Assembly (NCBI RefSeq): GCF_000372865.1
Contig: NZ_KB889965.1
Location: forward strand, 3,393,450 to 3,457,449
From: Methylosarcina fibrata AML-C10
GTDB taxonomy: Bacteria > Pseudomonadota > Gammaproteobacteria > Methylococcales > Methylomonadaceae
Length of the DNA: 64,000 nucleotides
Direction of reading: 5' to 3'
The notes under the pieces are model-generated. The model saw only the letters and a list, made by a program, of their open reading frames with translations. It was not told the origin of the DNA and ran no database searches. Below are positions 8,425-16,599 of the stretch, piece after piece. Position 1 is the stretch's first letter; each line of letters begins with the position of its first letter. A program made the translations under genes and the position numbers.

Positions 8425-9539
8425 ACGAACTATTAATCGACATTCGTGACCTCATTCTCGCCGCGCGCAAGACGGTGGTGCGCTCTGTCGATTTGATTCA
8501 GGTATTGACCAACTTTGAAATCGGCCGCCGCATTGTTGAACATGAACAACAAGGCAATCAACGGGCCGAATATGGCGAATCGACGCTAAAGGCGCTTGCT
8601 CAAGCGCTGACCGCGGAGTTTGGCAAGGGGTTCTCTCTCACGAACCTCAAAATCATGCGCAAGTTTTATTTAACCTATCGGAAATCAATAAGTCAGACAG
8701 AGTTTGACTCATTACCTCGGTTTGAGAAAAGTCAGACAACGTCTGACTTTTTACAAAAATCCCGCATACCGTTTTGGCGATTTGTTGACGAAGGAAAAAC
8801 ACAGCCATTGTCTAGCGGGTTTACCTTAAGCTGGTCGCACTATGTGTTTCTCGTCGGTATCAAAGACGTCGGGGAGCGGAGTTTCTATGAAATCGAAGCG
8901 ACCGATCAAGGCTGGTCCTTGCGGGAACTCAAACGCCAATTCAATTCCGGCCTTTATGAGCGGCTTGCTCTGAGCCGCGACAAAGAAGCTGTGAAGAAAC
9001 TGGCCTCCAGCGGCCAAACCATCACCCGTCCCGAGGACTTGCTGAAAGAACCGTATGTCTTGGAATTCCTTGGCCTGGACGAAAAAGCAAAATATTCCGA
9101 GTCCGACTTGGAAAGCGCCATCATCGATAAACTCGAACAGTTCTTGCTTGAACTGGGCAAAGGCTTTCTGTTCGAAGCCCGGCAAAAACGTTTCACCTTC
9201 GACGAAGAGCATTTTTTCGTCGATCTGGTGTTTTACAACCGCCTGCTGCGCTGCTATGTGTTGATCGACCTGAAAATCGGCAAACTGACTCATGGCGATT
9301 TGGGTCAGATGCAAATGTACGTCAACTATTTCGACCGTTACGTGAAGCTGGCGGACGAACAGCCGACGATCGGCATTGTATTGTGTAAAAAGAAACACGA
9401 TGCGTTGGTGGAAATTACCTTGCCCAAAGAGGCCAACATTCATGCGCGGGAATATCGGCTTTATTTGCCGGACAAGGAATTGCTGCGGCGGAAATTGGCG
9501 GAGTGGGGCGAAGACGTTGAGGATGAGCAGAATGAATGA
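8421..9539 (+). CDS. DUF1016 / YhcG-family PD-(D/E)XK nuclease
   Basis: A 372-residue protein. The N-terminal half is the DUF1016 helical domain (IGRRIVEHEQQG, YGESTLKALAQALTAEFGKGFS). The C-terminal half is a PD-(D/E)XK nuclease fold: FVDLVFYNRLLRCYVLIDLK places the acidic residue and D-x-K lysine in the expected beta hairpin, followed by GQMQMYVNYFD. GTG 8421 overlaps the hsdM stop, and the 3' end overlaps hsdS by 8 nt, so the gene is embedded in the hsd operon. Stand-alone YhcG proteins often occur between hsd genes; their function is unsettled, perhaps an accessory nuclease. An assembly or specificity role is only a guess. Confidence 0.85.
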   Translation: MNELLIDIRDLILAARKTVVRSVDLIQVLTNFEIGRRIVEHEQQGNQRAEYGESTLKALAQALTAEFGKGFSLTNLKIMRKFYLTYRKSISQTEFDSLPRFEKSQTTSDFLQKSRIPFWRFVDEGKTQPLSSGFTLSWSHYVFLVGIKDVGERSFYEIEATDQGWSLRELKRQFNSGLYERLALSRDKEAVKKLASSGQTITRPEDLLKEPYVLEFLGLDEKAKYSESDLESAIIDKLEQFLLELGKGFLFEARQKRFTFDEEHFFVDLVFYNRLLRCYVLIDLKIGKLTHGDLGQMQMYVNYFDRYVKLADEQPTIGIVLCKKKHDALVEITLPKEANIHAREYRLYLPDKELLRRKLAEWGEDVEDEQNE

Positions 9540-10809
9540 AAATACAGAACGGGGTAACGATAGCGTAATTCGACAGGATGCCGAGTCGGTGATGTCGAGT
9601 TACTCTTCTCTAAGCCCACCTATGCGCTTGAAGTTTATTTGTCGTTTAGGTTACGGTGATGCGCTTCCAAAGGAAGAGGAGTTATCTGGCGATGTGCCCG
9701 CATTTGGCTCAAACGGCCCGTATTCAACGACTATCGAAAGCAACACTTTGGCTCCAGCCATCGTCGTTGGTAGAAAAGGTTCTTATGGAAAAGTAAATTG
9801 GGCGCCTAGCGGATGTTTTGCATCTGACACAACTTTTTTTATTGATAGCAATCAAACCAGCTCGAACTTACGTTGGCTTTATTGGGCGCTCCAAACTCTT
9901 AAACTCGACGAAGGTTCTAAGGAAGCGGCTGTTCCTGGATTGAATAGAGAATCTGTTTACGAACAGCGCGTAATATTCCCCGATCAAGAAGCCCAACGCC
10001 TAATCGCCGACTACCTCGACCGCGAAACCGCGCGCATCGACGCGCTGCTCGCGGAAAAGGAAAAAATGCTGGCCCTGCTGGAAGAAAAGCGCGCCGCGCT
10101 GATTAGCCGCGCCGTCACGCGCGGCTTGAATCCCGATGCGCCGCTAAAGCCCTCCGGCCTCGATTGGCTTGGGGATATTCCGGCGCATTGGAATGTTTGG
10201 AAATTAAAGTATGTTGTTTCCAAAATCGGAAGCGGGATAACTCCAAGAGGTGGAGCAGAATCGTATCAGTCTGAAGGTGTTCCACTTTTCAGAAGTCAAA
10301 ACATTCATTTTGACGGTTTGCGAATGGATGACATTGTGTTTATTGATTCTGAAACACACGAATCCATGAGCAATAGCAAGATATTTGCAGGCGATGTTTT
10401 GATAAATATTACCGGAGCTTCAATAGGTCGCTGCTTTTACATTGAAGAGATGCAAAGTGAAGCTAATGTTAACCAACATGTCTGCATCGTAAGGCCTTCA
10501 AGCCAAATTGAAACCAAGTTTCTCTATTTCACACTCCGGTCTGACCTCGGCCAACATCAAATTGATCTTTCTCAATCAGGAAGTGGTCGAGAAGGTTTAA
10601 ATTTTGAATCTCTCGGAAATTTCAGTGTAGTAATACCGCCAGCAAATGAGCAACGCGAAATCATCAAACAGCTTGAAACCGTGGGTCAAAAGAGCGCTGT
10701 GTTATTAACTGAAATCCGAAATTCAATCTCTCGGCTTATTGAACGCCGCGCCGCCCTAATCACCGGCGCCGTTACCGGTCGGATTCCAATTGAGGCGATG
10801 CGATCATGA
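9532..10809 (+). CDS. hsdS: Type I restriction-modification, specificity subunit
   Basis: The DNA-recognition subunit. It has two target-recognition domains, about residues 25-160 (GDVPAFGSNGPYSTT, VVGRKGSYGKVNW) and 220-400 (SKIGSGITPRGG, DVLINITGASIGRC). Each is followed by the conserved coiled coil (LIADYLDRETARIDALLAEKEKM and the weaker copy near the end). The frame opens at 9376, but those codons lie inside the previous gene, so ATG 9532 is chosen (425 residues). ATG 9523 is nearly as good. The first domain lacks the usual HW(E)-type opening, so the N-terminus may be diverged. The stop overlaps the zeta remnant start (ATGA). Confidence 0.9.
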   Translation: MNENTERGNDSVIRQDAESVMSSYSSLSPPMRLKFICRLGYGDALPKEEELSGDVPAFGSNGPYSTTIESNTLAPAIVVGRKGSYGKVNWAPSGCFASDTTFFIDSNQTSSNLRWLYWALQTLKLDEGSKEAAVPGLNRESVYEQRVIFPDQEAQRLIADYLDRETARIDALLAEKEKMLALLEEKRAALISRAVTRGLNPDAPLKPSGLDWLGDIPAHWNVWKLKYVVSKIGSGITPRGGAESYQSEGVPLFRSQNIHFDGLRMDDIVFIDSETHESMSNSKIFAGDVLINITGASIGRCFYIEEMQSEANVNQHVCIVRPSSQIETKFLYFTLRSDLGQHQIDLSQSGSGREGLNFESLGNFSVVIPPANEQREIIKQLETVGQKSAVLLTEIRNSISRLIERRAALITGAVTGRIPIEAMRS

Positions 10810-10874
10810 CTCCAACCTGCTGGATCATCGCGGGTCCGAATGGAGCAGGTAAAACCACCTTTGCGCTGAAATAA
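10806..10874 (+). pseudogene. Zeta-toxin-like P-loop gene reduced to its first 22 codons
   Basis: ATG 10806 overlaps the hsdS stop and opens a 22-codon frame containing IIAGPNGAGKTTFALK, the Walker A start of zeta-toxin-family kinases, which are usually near 190-200 residues. It ends at TAA 10872-10874, and the following gene starts 2 nt later. The 5' end and the downstream partner are kept while the body is gone, which points to an internal deletion rather than slow decay. A 22-residue peptide cannot fold into a kinase, so it is called a pseudogene. The assignment rests on the P-loop context and the neighbour. Confidence 0.7.
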
Positions 10875-10875
10875 A

Positions 10876-11052
10876 ATGATGAATACCCAAAGAAAAACCA
10901 ACCCATCCGCCGATGGGAAGCGAATACTGGAAACACTCCAGCAGGCAGTCGACAAAACGCTGGAGAAAAAGCGGCGTCTGGGTCAGTACGCAGTGATCTG
11001 GAAAAACGGCAAGCCGGTCATGACTGGCGAAGACGCGCCGCGTACAAACTAA
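10876..11052 (+). CDS. Small partner protein of zeta-type kinases (orphaned)
   Basis: A 58-codon gene. The core DKTLEKKRRLGQYAVIWKNG with GKPV behind it matches, from memory, a short protein family regularly encoded right after zeta-toxin-like ATPases. The N-terminal half should be one amphipathic helix and the rest a small beta hairpin. It may serve as antitoxin or cofactor; here its kinase partner is deleted. It lies between hsdS and hsdR and ends 30 bp before the hsdR start. No strong ribosome-binding site is visible, so expression may depend on coupling to upstream translation. Confidence 0.65.
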   Translation: MMNTQRKTNPSADGKRILETLQQAVDKTLEKKRRLGQYAVIWKNGKPVMTGEDAPRTN

Positions 11053-11082
11053 ACAGGCTGCATGCAGGATAAGGAAGACAGG

Positions 11083-14000
11083 ATGAAGCAGACCAGTGAA
11101 GCTGCCTTTGAAACCGCAATCGAAGCCGTGCTGCTGGCCGACGGTTACGAAAAACTATCCTCCGGCGATTTCGATCGCGAACAGGCAATATTTCGAGAGG
11201 TTGCCTTAGCCTTCATCCGCAGCACCCAAACCAAAACTTGGGACAAGCTGGAAGCCTTGCATGGGGCGGAAACCGGCGAGAGGGTTTTGCAGGCGCTCTG
11301 TAAATGGCTGGATACCCACGGTGCTTTGGCTACATTACGGCACGGTTTTAAATGTTTCGGCAAGACTTTGCGGATTGCTTATTTCCGGCCTGCGCACGGC
11401 CTAAATGCCGAATTGGACGCGCGTTACCGGGCGAACCGTTTGGGTTTAACCCGGCAATTGCATTTCAGCCCAAGTAACGACAAATTCGCCGGGAGCGAAT
11501 TTGGACAGCCATCGGCTGGCCCGCAGGGCGAAAGCCAGGGACGGCGTTCGCAAAAGTCGTTGGATGTGGTGCTGTCGGTCAACGGCATTCCATTGGTCAC
11601 CTTGGAGTTGAAAAATCCGTTATCCGGCCAAACGGCGGCGGATGCCATTCACCAATACCGCCACGACCGCGATCCGCGCGAACCGATATTTCAATTTACC
11701 AAACGGACTTTGGTGCATTTTGCCGTCGATACCGAAGAAGCCCATATGACCACCCGGCTGGCCGGTGCGAACACCCATTTCTTGCCGTTTAATCGCGGCA
11801 ACAACGGCGGTGCCGGCAATGCGCCGGATAAGCATGGTCGAAATTACAAAACGGCTTATTTATGGGAAGAAGTCTTCACGCGCGATAGTTTGCTGGATTT
11901 ACTGGCGCGTTTCTTACATCTGAACGTCGAGGAAAAAATATCCGACGAAGGCAAGAAAGTCCGCAAGGAAACCATGATCTTTCCCCGTTACCATCAATTG
12001 CAAGCGGTTCGGCAAATGGTCGAAACAGCGGCAGCCGAGGGCGTGGGCCATAACTATCTGATCGAGCATTCCGCCGGGAGCGGCAAGAGCAACACCCTTG
12101 CCTGGCTGGCGCACCGCTTATCGAGTTTGCACAACGCCGCCGACCAACGAATCTTCGACAGCGTGATCGTGATTACCGACCGGGTGGTATTGGATCGCCA
12201 ATTACAAGACACGATTTATCAGTTTGACCACCGCCAAGGCGTGGTGCAGAAAATCGATGAAGACTCCCGGCAACTGGCCGAGGCGCTGGAATCGGCGGTG
12301 CCGATCATCATTACCACCTTGCAGAAATTCCCCTTTGTTGCCGGCCAATTGACCAAATTGAACGAGGAGCGCGGCGAAGCAGGCTTAAGTCATCTGCCGA
12401 CACGACATTACGCGGTGATTATCGACGAGGCGCACAGTTCGCAATCCGGCGAAACGGCGACCGAATTAAAAGGCGTTTTAGGCGGCGCAGCTCTTCGGCA
12501 AAAGGCCTTGGAGATGACCAAGGAAGAAGGCGAAATTCAATTCGAACGGCTATATCGATCCATGCTCAAGCGCGGCCGACAAGCGAATATGAGCTTTTTT
12601 GCCTTTACCGCCACGCCCAAGCACAAGACCTTAAAAATCTTTGGCCGCAACGGCGAACCGTTTCATCGCTATACGATGCGGCAGGCCATTGAAGAAGGCT
12701 TTATCGAAGACGTCCTACGGAACTACGTTACTTATAAAACCTATTACAAGCTGATCAAAAAAGCCGAAGACGATCCTAACGTCGAGCGCAAAAAGGCGGC
12801 AAAAGCCTTGGCGCGCTTCATGCGCCTGCATCCGCATAACATCGGCCAAAAAACCGAAGTCATCATCGAGCATTTTCAGCAATTCACCCGGCATAGGATT
12901 GGCGGCCACGCCAAAGCGATGGTGGTCACGGGTTCTAGATTGGAGGCTGTGCGTTATAAGCAGGAGTTCGACCGATACATCGAGGAAAAAGGCTACGCCA
13001 TCAAAAGTTTGGTGGCATTTTCTGGTACGGTCGAAGACGACAAAATCCCGGAAAAAAACTACACCGAAGTGGCCATGAACGATGGGCTGAAGGAAAAGGA
13101 ACTGCCAGATACATTTGCTAAGCCTGATTACCGAGTGCTGTTGGTTGCGGAAAAATATCAAACCGGTTTCGATCAGCCCTTACTGCACACCATGTATGTC
13201 GATAAACGTTTGGCTGGCATCCAGGCCGTGCAAACCCTTTCCCGCTTGAATCGTACACACCCGTTGAAAAACGATACCTTTGTGCTGGATTTCGTCAACG
13301 ATCCGGCCGAAATTCAGGAGGCGTTTCGCCAGTATTACGATGGTTCCGTGATGGGAGAAGAAGTCGATCCCGACCGGCTTTATGAAATCAAAGCCGAGCT
13401 GGACGCTTCGGCGATTTATCTTCAAGAAGAAGTGGATGCGTTTACCAAGGTATTTTTTGCCCCCAAGCGCCGGCAAAGTCCATCCGATCATAAAACCATG
13501 AATGCCATTTTGGATCAGGCCGTAGCCCGGTTTGCCGAATTGCAAAAATCGGAAGAGGAAGTCGCCGAGCTTTGGCGCGGCAAGATTCAGGCATTTCGAA
13601 ACCTGTACAGTTTTTTGAGTCAGGTCATTCCCTATCAAGACAGTGATTTGGAAAAACTGTTTACCTATTTGCGGCATTTGGCTTTGAAGCTACCCAAACG
13701 GAAAACCGGCCCCGGTTACCAATTTGATGAAGAAGTAGATCTGGAATATTACCGGCTGCAAAAGATCAGCGAGGGATCGATCAGTCTCAACGAAGGTTTA
13801 GCCAGACCGCTGGATGGCCCCAAAGAAGTGGGAACTGGAATGGTCAGGGAAGAAGAAGTCGCGCTCTCACGTTTGATCGATATTATCAATGAGCGTTTTG
13901 GCGGCGATTTAAACGAAGCCGACCAGTTGTTTTTCGATCAAATTGCGGAAGCTGCCGTGCAAAATGAATCGTTGAGGAAAGCCGCAGAAGTCAATTCACT

Positions 14001-14166
14001 GGATAAATTTCAACTGGTTTTCAGCCAAGTGCTTGAGTCTTTATTTATCGAGCGAATGGAGTTGAACGAGGACTTATTTACTGATTATATGGGTAAACCC
14101 GAGCTGCAAGCATTGATATCGAAGTGGCTCGGTAGCCAAGTTTATGAGCGATTTTCTGGGAAATAA
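11083..14166 (+). CDS. hsdR: Type I restriction-modification, restriction/translocase subunit
   Basis: The motor and nuclease subunit, about 1027 residues. The N-terminal PD-(D/E)XK endonuclease shows LDVVLSVNG then LVTLELKNPL (about 160-180). The SF2 translocase follows, with Walker A HSAGSGKSN (about 329-337), motif II DEAHSSQSG (about 448), motif III FTATPK, and motif VI-type GIQAVQTLSRLNR. A helical C-terminal domain contacts HsdM. ATG 11083 is preferred over ATG 11062 because AAGGAAG lies 5 nt upstream of it. With hsdM and hsdS it completes the system: hemimethylated sites are modified, unmethylated DNA is translocated and cut. Confidence 0.93.
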   Translation: MKQTSEAAFETAIEAVLLADGYEKLSSGDFDREQAIFREVALAFIRSTQTKTWDKLEALHGAETGERVLQALCKWLDTHGALATLRHGFKCFGKTLRIAYFRPAHGLNAELDARYRANRLGLTRQLHFSPSNDKFAGSEFGQPSAGPQGESQGRRSQKSLDVVLSVNGIPLVTLELKNPLSGQTAADAIHQYRHDRDPREPIFQFTKRTLVHFAVDTEEAHMTTRLAGANTHFLPFNRGNNGGAGNAPDKHGRNYKTAYLWEEVFTRDSLLDLLARFLHLNVEEKISDEGKKVRKETMIFPRYHQLQAVRQMVETAAAEGVGHNYLIEHSAGSGKSNTLAWLAHRLSSLHNAADQRIFDSVIVITDRVVLDRQLQDTIYQFDHRQGVVQKIDEDSRQLAEALESAVPIIITTLQKFPFVAGQLTKLNEERGEAGLSHLPTRHYAVIIDEAHSSQSGETATELKGVLGGAALRQKALEMTKEEGEIQFERLYRSMLKRGRQANMSFFAFTATPKHKTLKIFGRNGEPFHRYTMRQAIEEGFIEDVLRNYVTYKTYYKLIKKAEDDPNVERKKAAKALARFMRLHPHNIGQKTEVIIEHFQQFTRHRIGGHAKAMVVTGSRLEAVRYKQEFDRYIEEKGYAIKSLVAFSGTVEDDKIPEKNYTEVAMNDGLKEKELPDTFAKPDYRVLLVAEKYQTGFDQPLLHTMYVDKRLAGIQAVQTLSRLNRTHPLKNDTFVLDFVNDPAEIQEAFRQYYDGSVMGEEVDPDRLYEIKAELDASAIYLQEEVDAFTKVFFAPKRRQSPSDHKTMNAILDQAVARFAELQKSEEEVAELWRGKIQAFRNLYSFLSQVIPYQDSDLEKLFTYLRHLALKLPKRKTGPGYQFDEEVDLEYYRLQKISEGSISLNEGLARPLDGPKEVGTGMVREEEVALSRLIDIINERFGGDLNEADQLFFDQIAEAAVQNESLRKAAEVNSLDKFQLVFSQVLESLFIERMELNEDLFTDYMGKPELQALISKWLGSQVYERFSGK

Positions 14167-14243
14167 TAGGGTCAATTTAGATACTCAAACCAAGGAAACA
14201 TCGCCGACTGCCATCTTTAGACATATTTACTTTTTCATTTTCA

Positions 14244-14708
14244 ATGAACATTTTATCTATCGGCTTATTATCATTGATTAGTGCGCTCATGGGCGCATTG
14301 CTTACCCATTTTTTGACCGAAAAACGGAAAAGGCGTGAAGAACTTATGGAACAAAAGTTAAAAGCCTATTCTGATTTCATTAATTCCGTTTCGAAAATCA
14401 TTGCTGCTCGCAGACTAGGACAAACCGAGAATGATACAGGGGAATTGGCGATACTGAACGATGCAAAAATTCGAATCTGTATTTGTGGCGATAAGTCGGT
14501 AGTTGAGGCATTAACCGAGTTTTGGGATTACGGCGGTACTTTAGAAAGGGAACACGAGATACTGGCATTTACTCGCCTGTGCATGACAATCCGAGAGAGC
14601 CTGGGTTATAACCCACATGATATTGCTGATCTCAATATGTCCAATACGTTATTTAAAATTGAGCCATCTAATTTTTCTTTTAGAAATTCCAATAAAATTA
14701 AAAATTAA
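14244..14708 (+). CDS. Small membrane-anchored protein of unknown function
   Basis: A 154-residue protein with one N-terminal membrane helix (residues 4-24, LSIGLLSLISALMGALLTHFL), then a strongly basic TEKRKRRE stop-transfer segment. The remainder is a cytosolic helical domain. I recognise this layout from single-pass small proteins scattered through bacterial genomes and defence islands, but know of no function. It starts 77 bp after hsdR in the same direction and may be the last gene of the operon. Codon choice is AT-richer than in the hsd genes, suggesting separate acquisition. Confidence 0.6.
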   Translation: MNILSIGLLSLISALMGALLTHFLTEKRKRREELMEQKLKAYSDFINSVSKIIAARRLGQTENDTGELAILNDAKIRICICGDKSVVEALTEFWDYGGTLEREHEILAFTRLCMTIRESLGYNPHDIADLNMSNTLFKIEPSNFSFRNSNKIKN

Positions 14709-14802
14709 AAGAATTGAAATTTCTATGCAAAATCTGAAGTTGATCAGCAGCTTTCAAAATAAGTGTCGATGAAACCTTACAACGGATGTTCGAGTTCGAC
14801 CG

Positions 14803-14970
14803 AGGCTGTGTAAAAACGTGAAAAATGAAGACAGAAATTATAATTTTTCCCATTTGATTGGTCAGTCAAGAAAGTTAACTCAGTTTAATCTCCACTGATA
14901 TGAGATATTCGTTGGTTAATTGATGGCATAATTCCACCGCTATTCAGAAATTTGTGTTTTTACACAGCCT
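14803..14970. repeat. MITE-like element with 15-bp perfect terminal inverted repeats
   Basis: AGGCTGTGTAAAAAC at 14803-14817 is repeated in perfect inversion, GTTTTTACACAGCCT, at 14956-14970. The 138 bp between are AT-rich and non-coding. GGCTGTGTAAAAAC-type ends are common on transposase-bearing IS elements, so this is probably a non-autonomous derivative or an internally deleted IS. No clear target-site duplication flanks it (GACCG before, GGACC after). Confidence 0.7.
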
Positions 14971-15003
14971 GGACCCTTTTCGGTCTTTTACGGTGAGTAT
15001 TTA

Positions 15004-16513
15004 GTCGTCCCTGATTAATTCATAAGAAATTGATTAATATCATATAAATGGATATTTATGAGGTCAAAAATTGCAAGAAAATGTTAAAATGGGTTTTATT
15101 TTCTTGCAAATTTTCACCGAAAAATGAAGCCCAAACGTCCTCAGGAAGTTGTGCAAAATGACCTTTTCAAAACTCGCCTGGACGAGTTTTTGAACCCGAA
15201 ACATGAACTTTATCGATTGGCCAGCAAAATAGACTGGGCTCGGCTGGACGAAGAATTCGGCCCGTTTTTTGAAGCAGAACAAGGCGCCCCGGCGTTGTCG
15301 ACCCGTTTGATCGCCGGATTGCATTATCTGAAACATGCGGAAGGTTTATCGGATGAAGCGGTCGTTAAACGCTGGGTTGAAAACGGTTATTGGCAGTACT
15401 TTTGTGGCGAAACCTTTTTTCAGCATGAGGTTCCCTGTCATCCGACCTCGCTGACGAAATGGCGGCAACGGATCGGTGAAGCCGGCTGTGAGTGGCTGTT
15501 GTTATTGACGATCGAGGCGGGCGTCGCTACCCGGACCGTGAAGAAACGAGATTTTCAATCGGTCACCGTCGATACTACCGTTCAGGAAAAAGCGGTTGGC
15601 TTTCCGACGGACGGCAAGTTGCACGAAAAATGCCGTCGGGAGCTGGTCAAGCTGGCTGGACAACACGGGCTGCCCCTGCGACAGAACTACAATAAAAAGG
15701 CACCGCTGCTGTTAGTGCAATCGCATCGTTATCATCATGCCAAGCAAATGAAGCGTAAGCAAAAAGCCCTGAAGCAACTGAAAACCCTGGTCGGGTCGTG
15801 TTTATCGGGATATCCTGCGGCAACTGCCGCAACAGGAGCTGGCCGCGCAAAGGGGGCTTCAGGACGCCCTGGCCAAAACCCAGCGGATACTGAATCAGAA
15901 ACGCACCGACAAAAAACAAACTCTACAGCTTTCATGCACCGGAAGTGGAATGCATCAGTAAAGGGAAAGCACACAAAAAATACGAGTTCGGCGTCAAAGT
16001 CGGCATCACGGTGACCAATAAAAGTAATTTCGTGCTGGGCGCCAGGAGCTTTCCCGGCAATCCTTATGACGGCGATACCTTGTACTCCTGCCTGGAACAA
16101 GCTGAAATCCTGAGCGGTACCCGAGCCAAAGAAGCTTTTGTGGATTTGGGCTATCGGGGGCGAGAAATACCCGGTGTCACCCTGTACAAGTCAAGGCAAA
16201 AACGGGGAGTCCATACCCGACGGTTGAAAACCGCGTTAAAACGGCGCAATGCCATCGAGCCGGTGATTGGACACATGAAGAACGATGGCTTGCTGAGCAG
16301 AAATTACCTGAAAGGCCAACTCGGTGATGCCATGAATGCCGTTCTCTGCGCCGCTGGACACAACATGCGTTTAATCCTCAGGCGGTTGAGGATTTTTTGG
16401 CCGGAAATCGGGGAAGCCATCTGCCGGTTTTTACAAAATAAAACGGTTCAGGAATCTGTTTATGTTTCCTAATGAGCTGTTTTTTTCAAAAAAATGACTT
16501 TTTCAGGGACGAC
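15004..16513 (+). mobile_element. Complete IS5-family insertion sequence, 1510 bp
   Basis: The ends are perfect inverted repeats, GTCGTCCCTGA at 15004-15014 and TCAGGGACGAC at 16503-16513. They are flanked by the direct repeat TATTTA at 14998-15003 and 16514-16519, which fits a target duplication (the shared TA next to the ends leaves the exact length open). Identical ends and duplication mean a fairly recent insertion. It carries one transposase frame broken twice. It sits between the hsd operon and the RecD-like gene, so it separates two defence segments. Confidence 0.88.
15124..16472 (+). pseudogene. IS5-family transposase with two frameshifts
   Basis: The first segment (frame of 15124) carries the N-terminal domain and the first catalytic aspartate in SVTVDTTVQEK. 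The last segment (frame of 15945) carries the second aspartate in AFVDLGYRG and the glutamate in NAIEPVIGHMKNDG. Between them two single-base shifts are needed: one near GGG 15793-15795 and one in the A6 run at 15911-15916. Removing one G and one A restores a continuous protein through DILRQLPQQE and LYSFHAPEVEC. Both sites are homopolymers, so sequencing error or programmed slippage (A-AAA-AAC is slippery) are alternatives to real loss. Confidence 0.8.
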
Positions 16514-16599
16514 TATTTAATTGTCTGCTTAGAGACTTCAATTGACACTTATTTACAAAAAAATCTGAAAATTTATATTTTCTTCAATTTGGGATAGAA

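Noticed and set aside
10686-10955. An 89-codon minus-strand frame over the hsdS-hsdR junction
   Set aside because: It runs antisense to hsdS, the zeta remnant and the small partner gene, which have better coding evidence.
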